Assembly (NCBI RefSeq): GCF_009857535.1
Contig: NZ_WWCS01000022.1
Coordinates: 1-64,000, forward strand
Source: Duganella margarita
GTDB lineage: Bacteria; Pseudomonadota; Gammaproteobacteria; Burkholderiales; Burkholderiaceae_D
Reading direction: 5' to 3'
DNA length: 64,000 nucleotides
This document shows, one piece after another, positions 7,416 to 15,457 of the stretch. Position 1 is the first letter of the stretch, and each line of letters begins with the position of its first letter. The notes under the pieces were generated by a model, which did no database searches, was not told the DNA's origin, and was given only the letters and a program-made list of their open reading frames with translations. The position numbers and the translations under genes are program-made.

Positions 7416-8801
7416 TTACTGCTTGATGAAGACTGGATCGGCATCGCCGTCCAGCGGGGCGATGTCGAACCATTGCGACGTCGCCCGCCCATCCGCGCCG
7501 CTGCCGAAGCGGATGCGGAAATTGCTGTTGGCCTCGTAATAAAACTCGGTCGGCGACAGCGCCAGCAGCGGCAGCCATTTGCCGTCCGCCGGATATTGCA
7601 CCTGCAAGCGGCCATCCTTGACCTGATATGTATAGCGTTCGTTGCCCTGCGTGTAGACGCCGGCGCGCTGTTGCAGCACGCCGTCCGCCAGCGTCTGCGG
7701 CGTTGGCGTCGGCAGCGGTGGCGAACTGCCGGCCACAATGGTGGCGATGCGGCGCGCGGTTGAAGGCAGGCCGAATTGCGGCGAGTCATCGCTATTGCTC
7801 ATCATCGATACAATCACCTTCGATTGCGGTATGTACACCACTTCGGCGTGGAAACCCTGGACGTCGCCGCTGCTGCGCAGGTAGGGCTGACCGGCCAGCG
7901 TGTATGGGCGGATGCCGTAGCCGTATGGCACGCGGCGGCCGTTCTGCAACGTCGCCTGGGTGTTCATGGCCTTCAGGCTGGCGGGCTTGAGCACGGCGCC
8001 GCCTTGCAGCGCGACGGTCCAGCGCACCAGGTCGGCATTGGTGGAGGCGTAGCTGCCACCGCCAAACAGCAGGCTGCTGTTCCAGCGCACGGCCAGTTGC
8101 GGGCCCCGTTCATAGGGCGTGACCATATCCTTGATCAGGCCGGCAGTGTGGATGAAATAGGTATGCGTCATCCCCAGCGGCACGAAGAACTGGCGCGCCA
8201 GGTAGGCCTCGTATTTTTCGCCGGACAGTTGCTCGATGATCATGCCCAGCAGCGTGTAATTGACCGACGAGTAGGCGTAAGCCGTGCCGGGCGGCGCCAG
8301 CAGCGGCGTGGCGATGGCCTGGTCCAGCAGCTGTTGCGGCGTGTGTTCTTCAAATGCCTGCTTGCGGAAGCCGGCGTCGGTGAAGACGTTGGCGATGCCC
8401 GAGGTGTGTTGCAGCAAGCGTTCGACGGTGATGTCGTTCCACGCTGCAGGCACGTTGGGGAAATATTGGCGGATCGGCGTTTGCAGATTCAGCTTGCCGT
8501 CCTCGACCAGTTTCATGATCGCCGCCGCCGTGAATTGCTTGCCGACCGAGGCGGCATGGAACACGTGATCCGGCCGGATCGGCACGTTCAATTCGACGTT
8601 GGCCAGGCCATAGCCCTTGTTGAGCATGGTCACGCCGTCCTTGATCACCAGCACGGCTGCGCCGGGCCGGTTGGCGGGGAATAGCCGCGTCAGTTCGGCG
8701 TCGATGACCTCGACCTCGGCGTTGCTGGCGGCGGCGTTGGCAGCCGGCATCAGCACCGAGGTGAGCAGGATGGCGGCGCTGGCGGCTTTGAGCAGTTGCA
8801 T
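7416..8801 (-). CDS. Secreted serine hydrolase (beta-lactamase/penicillin-binding-protein-like)
   Basis: A 461-aa exported protein. It has a signal peptide (cleavage near ANAAASN), then a class C beta-lactamase-like domain with the nucleophile motif S85-V-G-K88. The second motif reads Y177-S178-S179, where Asn is usual at the third place. A C-terminal extension after about residue 360 forms the small beta domain common in such esterase/D-aminopeptidase-like members. AGGGGGA before the ATG supports the start. Function is likely hydrolysis of an ester or peptide in the periplasm. Lactamase activity is not implied, since most members of this group are not lactamases. Confidence 0.88.
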   Translation of the reverse strand: MQLLKAASAAILLTSVLMPAANAAASNAEVEVIDAELTRLFPANRPGAAVLVIKDGVTMLNKGYGLANVELNVPIRPDHVFHAASVGKQFTAAAIMKLVEDGKLNLQTPIRQYFPNVPAAWNDITVERLLQHTSGIANVFTDAGFRKQAFEEHTPQQLLDQAIATPLLAPPGTAYAYSSVNYTLLGMIIEQLSGEKYEAYLARQFFVPLGMTHTYFIHTAGLIKDMVTPYERGPQLAVRWNSSLLFGGGSYASTNADLVRWTVALQGGAVLKPASLKAMNTQATLQNGRRVPYGYGIRPYTLAGQPYLRSSGDVQGFHAEVVYIPQSKVIVSMMSNSDDSPQFGLPSTARRIATIVAGSSPPLPTPTPQTLADGVLQQRAGVYTQGNERYTYQVKDGRLQVQYPADGKWLPLLALSPTEFYYEANSNFRIRFGSGADGRATSQWFDIAPLDGDADPVFIKQ

Positions 8802-8920
8802 GGTGTCCCCCTGAAATAATAATGTCAGGACATCATAGGTTCAGAGGCAATCGCCGGCCAGCGGCGTGCGATGGATGGCGAAAATGGCATGCCCGGCCGC
8901 AAATAGCCGGGCTGGCCGGG

Positions 8921-10363
8921 CTATTGCGCCGGCGCGACCAGCTCGGCGTATTCGTACAGGTCGCCGAGGATCTGCTCGGCGCGCTCGTCGGCGTGCTGTT
9001 GCAGTTCGTCGATCTGGGCGAAGAAGTCGTCGATGGTGCGGCTGCCGCCCGCGCCTTCGTAGAAGCGTGCGGCGCGATGCTGCTCCCAATGCTCGACTTC
9101 GGTTTCCGACAAGGTCTCCGGGAAGTTGCGCGCGCGGTAGCGGAACAACAGTTCGGCCAGGCGGGCGTCGCCAAACGCCGGGGACGCCACTGCCAGCCGC
9201 GCTGGCGATTCGCGCCGCAAGGTATCCAGCAAGCGGCGGTCGTCCTTGCTGATGAAACCGTTGTACAAATCCTCGTCCACATCCAGCGGCGCGCTGCGCG
9301 GGCGATGAAATACTTCTTCCCATACCGCGCCGAGGTCGCGTCCGGCCGCCGCAATCGCCGCGTGCGCCTTGCCCTGTTCCAGGTCGATGCCCCATTTGGC
9401 CGCCATGGCCGGCGACAGGGTCTTCAGGTTGGACACCAGCATTGGTGATTTGTTCAGGTGGATGCTCTTCACCGGCAAGCGCGTCACGCCTTCCGGCAGC
9501 GCATCGGCGCGCGAGAAGATGCGGGTGCGGATGGTGTCGGCGTCCAGCGTGAACAGTTCGCTCGGATCGTAGGTGCAATCCCAGACGATGACTTCGTTCT
9601 TGTTGGTCGGATGCGTGCCCAGCGGGTAGACCAGGGCGATGCAGCCGCGCTCGGTCGGGAACATGCCGGACACATGCAGGAATGGCTGGCGCAGGTTGAC
9701 CGCCAGATGCATGCCGATCTCGTCGGCCACGCGGTCTTTCTTGTGCAGCGCGAAGCAGAAGTCGAACAACTTCGGCTGGTGCTGGCGGATCAGCCGCGCC
9801 AGCGCAATCGTCGCGCGCACGTCGGACAGCGCATCGTGCGCCGACTCGTGCAGCAGGCCGTTGGCCTTGGCCAGGTCTTCCAGCCGGAAGCTGGGCTTGC
9901 CGTCTTCCTTGGTCGGCCACTGGATGCCTTCCGGCCGCAGCGCGTAGGTCATGCGCACCACGTCCAGCAAGTCCCAGCGGCCGCAGCCGTTTTGCCACTC
10001 GCGCGCATACGGGTCGATCAGGTTGCGCCAGAACATGAAGCGGGTGATTTCATCATCGAAGCGGATGGTGTTGTAGCCGACGCCGATGGTGCCCGGCTGC
10101 GAGAAGGCTTGCTCGATGGTGGCGGCGAACTGGTGCTCGGGCACGCCCCATTCCAGGCATTGCTGCGGGGTGATGCCGGTGATCAAGCAAGATTGTGGAT
10201 CTGGCAGGAAATCATTGGCTGGCTTGCAATACAGCATGATCGGATCGCCGATCTCGTTGAGTTCGGCGTCGGTGCGGATCGCGGCGAATTGCGCCGGGCG
10301 ATCGCGACGCGGAACGGCGCCAAAAGTTTCGTAGTCGTGCCAGAGAAATGTCTGATTTGTCAT
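8921..10363 (-). CDS. sbcB: Exodeoxyribonuclease I
   Basis: A 480-aa 3'-5' single-strand DNA exonuclease used in mismatch repair and recombination. The DEDD-type exonuclease domain opens with WHDYETFG (Asp10, Glu12). It continues with GYNTIRFDDE and the SAHDALSDVRAT motif, followed by the SH3-like and helical C-terminal parts of ExoI. The length matches the E. coli enzyme (475 aa). The stop codon lies inside a GC-rich inverted repeat that may end transcription. It is transcribed alone and is divergent from the DUF5610 gene. Confidence 0.95.
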   Translation of the reverse strand: MTNQTFLWHDYETFGAVPRRDRPAQFAAIRTDAELNEIGDPIMLYCKPANDFLPDPQSCLITGITPQQCLEWGVPEHQFAATIEQAFSQPGTIGVGYNTIRFDDEITRFMFWRNLIDPYAREWQNGCGRWDLLDVVRMTYALRPEGIQWPTKEDGKPSFRLEDLAKANGLLHESAHDALSDVRATIALARLIRQHQPKLFDFCFALHKKDRVADEIGMHLAVNLRQPFLHVSGMFPTERGCIALVYPLGTHPTNKNEVIVWDCTYDPSELFTLDADTIRTRIFSRADALPEGVTRLPVKSIHLNKSPMLVSNLKTLSPAMAAKWGIDLEQGKAHAAIAAAGRDLGAVWEEVFHRPRSAPLDVDEDLYNGFISKDDRRLLDTLRRESPARLAVASPAFGDARLAELLFRYRARNFPETLSETEVEHWEQHRAARFYEGAGGSRTIDDFFAQIDELQQHADERAEQILGDLYEYAELVAPAQ

Positions 10364-10423
10364 AAGGTGCTACAGAAATTTAAAAAACTGCCGATAATTT
10401 AGGCATCTACACTGAGGAGCAAC

Positions 10424-11008
10424 ATGATGGCTACTCCCGTATCGCTGACTTCAAGTAACAGCACCAATGCCGCCACCCAGGTCCAGGCCAAGGATGACAA
10501 GCCGGTGTCGGTTGCCGCCAAGGCCAAGGCCGATCTGAATGCCTCTATCGTACAGGCTTCCTTGTCGGTGTCGATCAGTTCATCGAACGACCAGATGTCG
10601 GTGGTGCTGAAAACTGCGCTGACCGGCATTAACGAGGCGCTCAAGAAGGACGGCTTCGGCGATGACGCCATCCAGAATGCCGCGTCGCAGGATAATACCC
10701 CGGAAGGCACCGCCGGCCGCATTGTATCCTTGTCGACCGGTTTTTTCGAAGCGTACAAGCAGCAGCACCCCGGCGAAGACGAGGGCGAACTGCTGAACAA
10801 GTTCATGGACACCATCAAATCCGGCATGGAACGCGGTTTTAGCGAGGCGCGCGATGTGTTGAAGGGGCTGAATGCGCTGAATGGCGATATTTCGTCCAAT
10901 ATCGACAAGACCTATGAGCTGGTGCAGAAGGGGTATGACGATTTCATCGCTGCGCATCAGCCGAAAACCGACAGCGCCGGCACAAGCACCGACAAGGCCG
11001 CGGCCTGA
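10424..11008 (+). CDS. DUF5610 domain protein
   Basis: A 194-aa protein with a Ser/Thr/Ala-rich N-terminal tail (about 1-45) and a helical domain. The helical domain contains LKTALTGINEALKKDGFG, then TAGRIVSLSTGFFEAYKQQH, and near the end NGDISSNIDKTYELVQKGY. This matches what I know of DUF5610, a domain found in gammaproteobacteria and betaproteobacteria and often reported near motility genes; its function is unknown. There is no signal peptide. GAGGAG precedes the ATG pair at 10424/10427. A degenerate dispersed repeat begins directly after the stop. Confidence 0.8.
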   Translation: MMATPVSLTSSNSTNAATQVQAKDDKPVSVAAKAKADLNASIVQASLSVSISSSNDQMSVVLKTALTGINEALKKDGFGDDAIQNAASQDNTPEGTAGRIVSLSTGFFEAYKQQHPGEDEGELLNKFMDTIKSGMERGFSEARDVLKGLNALNGDISSNIDKTYELVQKGYDDFIAAHQPKTDSAGTSTDKAAA

Positions 11009-11093
11009 CGTCGCTCCCGCACAAGCGGGAGTCCATACGCCGCCAGCGTGCCGTTTCAGCATGGGCACCCGCGTGCGCGAGTGCGACGGCTAG
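11009..11093. repeat. Dispersed palindromic repeat, degenerate copy
   Basis: It begins CGTCGCTCCCGC with the hairpin CTCCCGC-acaa-GCGGGAG (11014-11031). It continues TCCAT and, after about 37 bases, a decayed right half ending GCGACGGC. It matches the plan of the copies at 25841 and 41917. It starts one base after the DUF5610 stop. Confidence 0.65.
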
Positions 11094-11146
11094 GCCGCCA
11101 GCGTGCCGCTTCAGCATGGGCACCCGCGTGCGCGAGCGACGGCTAG
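11039..11146. repeat. Tandem duplication of a 55-base unit
   Basis: Unit 1 (11039-11093) and unit 2 (11094-11146) match almost base for base. They differ by one substitution and a 2-base deletion in the second copy. The unit contains the right half of the dispersed repeat. The second copy reaches into the last codon and stop of the diguanylate cyclase gene. Confidence 0.8.
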
Positions 11147-12111
11147 GCCGCGACCTGGTTGCGGCCCAGTTCCTTGGCGCGATACAGCGCCGCGTCGGCC
11201 GTGGCGATCAGATCGTGCTCATTCTGCTGCGGCCGCAGCACCGACACGCCCAGCGAGGCGGTGATGTGCGGCAGCGGCAGGCGCATGTCGGTAAACACCT
11301 TGGCTTGCCGCATCCGCTCGCACAGCCGCTCGGCCACCGCCGCCGCCACCTTGTCGCTGGTATCCGGCAACAACACCATCATTTCCTCGCCACCATAGCG
11401 CACCGCGAAATCGGTCGGCCGCAGCGCGCCGCTCAGCACCTGGGCTGCCGCGCGCAAGGCTTCGTCGCCGGCCAGGTGGCCGTGGGCATCGTTGAATTTC
11501 TTGAAGTGATCGAGGTCGATCATGATCAGCGCCAGCGGCGCGTTGGAGCCGTGCGCGGTGGCCACCATGGTCGGCAGCAGGTCGTTGAGCCAGGCGCGGT
11601 TGTACAAGCCGGTCAGGCCATCGATCATCGACAGCTGGCGGTAGAACTCGCCCAGCTTCTGGCGCCGGCGCAGCTGCGCGTTGGCGGCGCGGATACGGAA
11701 CGACAGCAGCCGCAGCAGGTTACGCGCCAGCACGTTCGATTCGTCGATCAGTTGCCACACGATGTCGGCCTCGACCACCAGCACTTCGCTTTCCTCCAGC
11801 GCGGTGGTGGTGGACAGATTGGCTTCCTCATCCAGCACCGACTGTTCGCCCACGCTTTCGCCCGGCAGGATCTTGCTGATGGTGCCGTCGGCCATGCCGG
11901 AGCGGGTATCGCTGGCCACCCACAGCGCGCCGCGCAGCAGGATGTACAGCCGCGCGCGGTTGGACTCGGCAATCGCCTCGTCGGCGTCCAGAAGCATGAT
12001 GGGGCAATGGGCCAGCAGTCTGGCGATGACGGCATCGTCGTCGGAGTTGCGTAGCAGCTGCAAGTCGCTGATCCGGTAGCTCGATGAGCCGAATGTGCTG
12101 ATTTGTTTCAA
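11143..12111 (-). CDS. Cyclic-nucleotide-binding-like domain plus GGDEF diguanylate cyclase
   Basis: A protein of about 322 aa. The N-terminal part (about 10-125) is a cyclic-nucleotide-binding-like beta-roll with the LPGESVGEQSVLDE turn. The C-terminal GGDEF domain has DHFKKFNDAHGH and the active-site loop GGEEM. An RPTD sequence five residues before that loop is an intact product-inhibition I-site. It should make c-di-GMP under control of a bound ligand. Start: the frame is open to an ATG at 12198, only 20 bases from the divergent ATG at 12219. I prefer the TTG at 12111 (then KQISTFGSSS), because a TATGATAAT -10-like element falls inside the longer version. This start is uncertain. Confidence 0.82.
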   Translation of the reverse strand: MKQISTFGSSSYRISDLQLLRNSDDDAVIARLLAHCPIMLLDADEAIAESNRARLYILLRGALWVASDTRSGMADGTISKILPGESVGEQSVLDEEANLSTTTALEESEVLVVEADIVWQLIDESNVLARNLLRLLSFRIRAANAQLRRRQKLGEFYRQLSMIDGLTGLYNRAWLNDLLPTMVATAHGSNAPLALIMIDLDHFKKFNDAHGHLAGDEALRAAAQVLSGALRPTDFAVRYGGEEMMVLLPDTSDKVAAAVAERLCERMRQAKVFTDMRLPLPHITASLGVSVLRPQQNEHDLIATADAALYRAKELGRNQVAA

Positions 12112-12218
12112 GGATGTCTCGCAGGATGCCAAAAGGCAATCAATAGTTCTGGAATTATCATATCCGAAAACGTTGGAGGCGTGGTTCAATAACGGCATTG
12201 CAACCAACTGGAAACAAC

Positions 12219-12998
12219 ATGAGCTACCTTGACGCGCTGGGCGTTACCCATCAACCCGCTCCGGATGCGCGCATCGTCTCGCTGGTGCCGTCGATCACCG
12301 AGCTGCTGTGCGACCTGGGGCTGGCCGCGCAGGTGGTGGGGCGGACCGGTTTCTGCATCCATCCGTGGGACGTGGTGCAGGACATTGCCAAGGTTGGCGG
12401 CACCAAGGACGTCAACCTGGACAAGATCCGCGCGCTTGCGCCGACCCACGTGGTGCTCAATATTGACGAAAACGAAAAGCCGACCGCCGATGCGCTGGCT
12501 GAATTCGTGCCGAATATCATCGTCACCCATCCGCTGCGCCCGTATGACAACGTCGCGCTGGCGCGCCTGTTGGGCGGGGTATTCTGCCGCGAACAGCAGG
12601 CTGCCGACTGGTGCGCCGCGTTCGAGGCGGAATACGCGCTGCTGCAAGCCGCGCCGAAAGGCCGGCCGCAAACCATGTTGTACTGCGTTTGGCAGGACCC
12701 GTGGATGACGATTTCACGCGATACCTATATCGCCCGCATGCTGGAGGAAATCGGCTGGAGCGTGCCGGAACTGGGCGAGGAGCGCTATCCGGCGTTCCGC
12801 TGGTCGAGCGAGCTGATTGAGAAAATCGATGGCGTGCTGCTGTCCAGCGAGCCGTACCGCTTCACCGAAGCGCATGCGGAAATGCTGGAACGCCAGATCG
12901 GCAAACCGGTGCTGCTGGTCGATGGGGAAATGATGTCTTGGTATGGCAGCAGGTCGCTGCAAGGACTGAGCTACCTGCGGGAACTGGCGCTGCGATAA
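12219..12998 (+). CDS. BtuF-like helical-backbone metal receptor without signal peptide
   Basis: A 259-aa protein of the BtuF/TroA-type binding fold: RIVSLVPSITELLCDLG at the start of the first lobe, VVGRTGFCIHPW, KVGGTKDVNLDKI, then the long backbone helix and a second lobe. Family members bind cobalamin or metal chelates for ABC import and normally carry a signal peptide or lipobox. None is present here: the chain begins MSYLDALGVTHQ and goes straight into the domain. No permease or ATPase genes are near. It may be cytosolic with a different role, such as corrinoid handling. The ATG at 12219 is chosen over an in-frame TTG at 12198. Confidence 0.82.
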   Translation: MSYLDALGVTHQPAPDARIVSLVPSITELLCDLGLAAQVVGRTGFCIHPWDVVQDIAKVGGTKDVNLDKIRALAPTHVVLNIDENEKPTADALAEFVPNIIVTHPLRPYDNVALARLLGGVFCREQQAADWCAAFEAEYALLQAAPKGRPQTMLYCVWQDPWMTISRDTYIARMLEEIGWSVPELGEERYPAFRWSSELIEKIDGVLLSSEPYRFTEAHAEMLERQIGKPVLLVDGEMMSWYGSRSLQGLSYLRELALR

Positions 12999-13019
12999 GC
13001 GCCGTTCCCGCTGCAGGAA

Positions 13020-13397
13020 TTACTCTTCTTCTGCTTCCGCCACCACGGCGGCCGAGACAGCGCCGGTGCCGTCGGCATGGCGTTTATGGGCGTTCAGCTT
13101 GCCCACGGCGGTTTCGATCGAGCGCTTCAGTTTCTCGGTGGCGCCGCTGATGGCCTGATGCAAGGTGGCAGCGTGATCGCTGACGGCGATGGGTTGCAGG
13201 CCGGTGAGGCGGGCTTCCATCAGGCAGCGGTTGTCGCCGTCTGCGGATTTCTGACCCAGGTTGTCGCTCAGATGGACTTCGACACGGGTGATTTGTTCGC
13301 CGAAGCGGTGGAGGGCATTGCCTACGACAGTTTGAACATGTTCGTCCAGACCTGCGTGATTAGTGATGGTTTTGTCGGTATTCACTTGGATTTGCAT
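13020..13397 (-). CDS. HPF/RaiA family ribosome-associated protein
   Basis: A 125-aa protein with the beta-alpha-beta-beta-beta-alpha fold pattern of hibernation promoting factors. MQIQVNTDKTITNH forms strand 1, LDEHVQTVVGNALHRFG helix 1, RVEVHLSD strand 2 and LHQAISGATEKLKRSIET the last helix. It ends in an Ala/Glu tail. Such proteins bind the 30S decoding centre and inactivate ribosomes in stationary phase or stress. It lacks the long C-terminal dimerisation domain of long HPF. It runs tail-to-tail with the BtuF-like gene, 21 bases apart. Confidence 0.85.
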   Translation of the reverse strand: MQIQVNTDKTITNHAGLDEHVQTVVGNALHRFGEQITRVEVHLSDNLGQKSADGDNRCLMEARLTGLQPIAVSDHAATLHQAISGATEKLKRSIETAVGKLNAHKRHADGTGAVSAAVVAEAEEE

Positions 13398-13447
13398 AGC
13401 TTGCTCCTGTTGTTTGACTACGAAACCATCTTACTCCTTCCAGGCTT

Positions 13448-13477
13448 AAGTGGGCGTTAATTGCTTAACGTCCACTT
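13448..13477 (-). terminator. Terminator-like hairpin between DUF1345 and HPF genes
   Basis: A 13-bp stem AAGTGGGCGTTAA/TTAACGTCCACTT with one G-T pair and the loop TTGC. There is no U-tract, so termination would be weak or factor-assisted. It may instead be an operator near the HPF promoter. Confidence 0.4.
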
Positions 13478-13491
13478 GATCTGGCGATGGT

Positions 13492-14157
13492 TTAACCGTT
13501 GAGCAGCGACGCGGCCAGGTTGATCGAAAGGCCGAGAACGGCCAGGTTGTAGAAGAAGCACAGCACTGACTGGCCCAGCACCACTTTGCGCAACTGGCGC
13601 GTGCGCACGGTCACGTCCGAGGTCTGCACCGCCACGCAGATAGTGAACGAGAAGTACAGGAACTCCCAGTAGTTCGGCACCACGTCGTCGTCCGGGAAGC
13701 CGAGCGCCTTGTCGTCGCTGTTGTCCACGTAGTACAGGTGGGCGTAGTGGGAACAGAACATGATGCCGACCATGAACCACGAGCCGACCAGCGTCAGCAC
13801 CGCCAGCGTGTAGCGCAACGCCAGCGCTTCGTCGGGCAGGTTCTTGGTGGTGGCCAGTTGCAAGACGATGGCCGCCAGACTGACCAGCACCGCCAGCGAC
13901 AGCACGGCCAGGATCACCGGGCCTTTTTCATCCTGGCGGCAGGCGGCGCGCTTGATGTCGTGCTGGTCGGCCTTGGCCATCATCCAGCCCATGGTGGCGA
14001 TGTAGACCCAGACCAGGATGTCCCAGCAGGCCATCACCCGCGTCAGCCACGGCCAGTGGTCCGGCAGCAAGGGGGCGGCGATGAGGCCGCAAACGATCGC
14101 CAGGCTCAGGTGAGGGCGGCTGTGAATCAGACTAGGCCAGCGGATGCGCAAACTCAT
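13492..14157 (-). CDS. DUF1345 membrane protein
   Basis: A 221-aa inner-membrane protein with about five or six hydrophobic helices. It has the family signature near the C-terminus, FSFTICVAVQTSDVTVRT, preceded by the hydrophilic YYVDNSDD stretch. DUF1345 proteins look like small channel or transport proteins, but no activity has been assigned to my knowledge. Its ATG overlaps the stop of the upstream MFS gene by four bases (ATGA), so the two are translationally coupled. A hairpin at 13448-13477 follows the stop. Confidence 0.85.
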   Translation of the reverse strand: MSLRIRWPSLIHSRPHLSLAIVCGLIAAPLLPDHWPWLTRVMACWDILVWVYIATMGWMMAKADQHDIKRAACRQDEKGPVILAVLSLAVLVSLAAIVLQLATTKNLPDEALALRYTLAVLTLVGSWFMVGIMFCSHYAHLYYVDNSDDKALGFPDDDVVPNYWEFLYFSFTICVAVQTSDVTVRTRQLRKVVLGQSVLCFFYNLAVLGLSINLAASLLNG

Positions 14158-15392
14158 TTCTTGTCCTCGTGTGGAAAGCGGTCCATGCGCGACAGCACGG
14201 GAAACAGCACGGTCCAGGCGCCGACCACGCCAAGGGTGGCGGCGCCGCCAAACAGCACCGCGCGCGTCAGGCCCATCCAGCCGGCGGTGATGCCGGATTC
14301 AAATTCGCCCAGCTCGTTGGAAGCGCCGATGAACACCGAGTTGACGGCGCTGACGCGGCCGCGGATTTCATCCGGCGTTTCATACTGCACCAGCAGGTGG
14401 CGCACGTAGACGCTGATCATGTCGCCGGCTCCCATCAGGAACAGCGCCGCCAGCGCCACCAGGAAGGTGGTGGTGGAACCCAGCACCAGCGTGCCGGCGC
14501 CGAACACCGCCACGCCGCCCAGCATCCAGGCGCCGACCCGGCGCGTGATCGGGAAGAAGGCCAGCACGATCGAGCACAAGGCGGCGCCGATGCCCGGCGC
14601 GCTGCGCAGCGCACCCAGGCCGCTCGGGCCGATGTGCAGCACGTCGTGCGCCAGCGCCGGCAGCAGCGCGGTGGCGCCGCCGAACAGCACCGCGAACAGG
14701 TCGAGCGAAATCGCGCCCAGCACGATTTTCTTGTTCCACACGAAGCGCAAGCCTTCCAGCACCGTGTGCCACGAGGCCGGACCGCTGGCGCTGGCCTGCT
14801 TGACCGACTTCACCAGGCACATCATCACTACCGACAGCAACAGCAGCGTCGACGAAATCATATACACCGTTTTCGGTCCGGCCAGGTAGAACAGGCCGCC
14901 CAGGGTCGGTCCCATGATGACGGCGACGTGGAAGCTGGACGAACTCAGCGCCACCGCCTTGCTGAAGCTTTCCTGCGGCACCAGGTTGACCAGGATGGCC
15001 TGCGTGGCCGGCCCCATGAAGGCGCGCGCGCTGCCATACACCACCAGCACCGCAAACACCGGCCATACGGCGCTCAAGCCGGTGTAGGTGAAGGCCAGCA
15101 GCATCAGCCCGCACAGCAGCTGGGCGCCGAGCGCCAGCGCGATCAGGTTGCGGCGGTCGTAGCGGTCGGCGGCGTGGCCGGCCAGCAGGATCAGCAGCAG
15201 GAACGGCAGGAATTGCGCCAGCCCGATCAGGCCGAGGTCGAACAGGTTGTGCGTCATCGAATAGACTTGCCAGCCGATGGCGACGTTTTGCATTTGCACC
15301 GCCAGCGTGGCCAGCGTGCGGGCAGAGAGGTAGAGGGTGAAGTTGCGGTGACGCAGGACGCTGAAACCGTTGCGGGAAGTGCTGTCTGACAT
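14154..15392 (-). CDS. MFS transporter of the EntS/MFS_3 type
   Basis: A 412-aa inner-membrane carrier with about 12 helices. The cytoplasmic loop GHAADRYDRRNLIALALG is the MFS loop 2-3 signature, and FITRRVGAWMLGG-type loops occur mid-protein. The N-terminus (GFSVLRHRNFTLYLSARTLATLAVQ) is typical of the group that includes the enterobactin exporter EntS and many drug exporters. No siderophore genes are nearby, so the cargo is unknown. It forms a coupled pair with the DUF1345 gene at 14157 through an ATGA overlap. Confidence 0.9.
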   Translation of the reverse strand: MSDSTSRNGFSVLRHRNFTLYLSARTLATLAVQMQNVAIGWQVYSMTHNLFDLGLIGLAQFLPFLLLILLAGHAADRYDRRNLIALALGAQLLCGLMLLAFTYTGLSAVWPVFAVLVVYGSARAFMGPATQAILVNLVPQESFSKAVALSSSSFHVAVIMGPTLGGLFYLAGPKTVYMISSTLLLLSVVMMCLVKSVKQASASGPASWHTVLEGLRFVWNKKIVLGAISLDLFAVLFGGATALLPALAHDVLHIGPSGLGALRSAPGIGAALCSIVLAFFPITRRVGAWMLGGVAVFGAGTLVLGSTTTFLVALAALFLMGAGDMISVYVRHLLVQYETPDEIRGRVSAVNSVFIGASNELGEFESGITAGWMGLTRAVLFGGAATLGVVGAWTVLFPVLSRMDRFPHEDKK

Positions 15393-15457
15393 TGCGGCTT
15401 TCTAGGAGCAGAGCTTTGGGACTCTGCATCCCGAAAGCCCTGTGAGGTTGGATGCTG

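Noticed and set aside
7416..8801. Serine hydrolase as an AmpC-type resistance gene
   Set aside because: The second motif is YSS rather than YSN, the C-terminal extension is that of esterase/peptidase-like relatives, and there is no ampR beside it.
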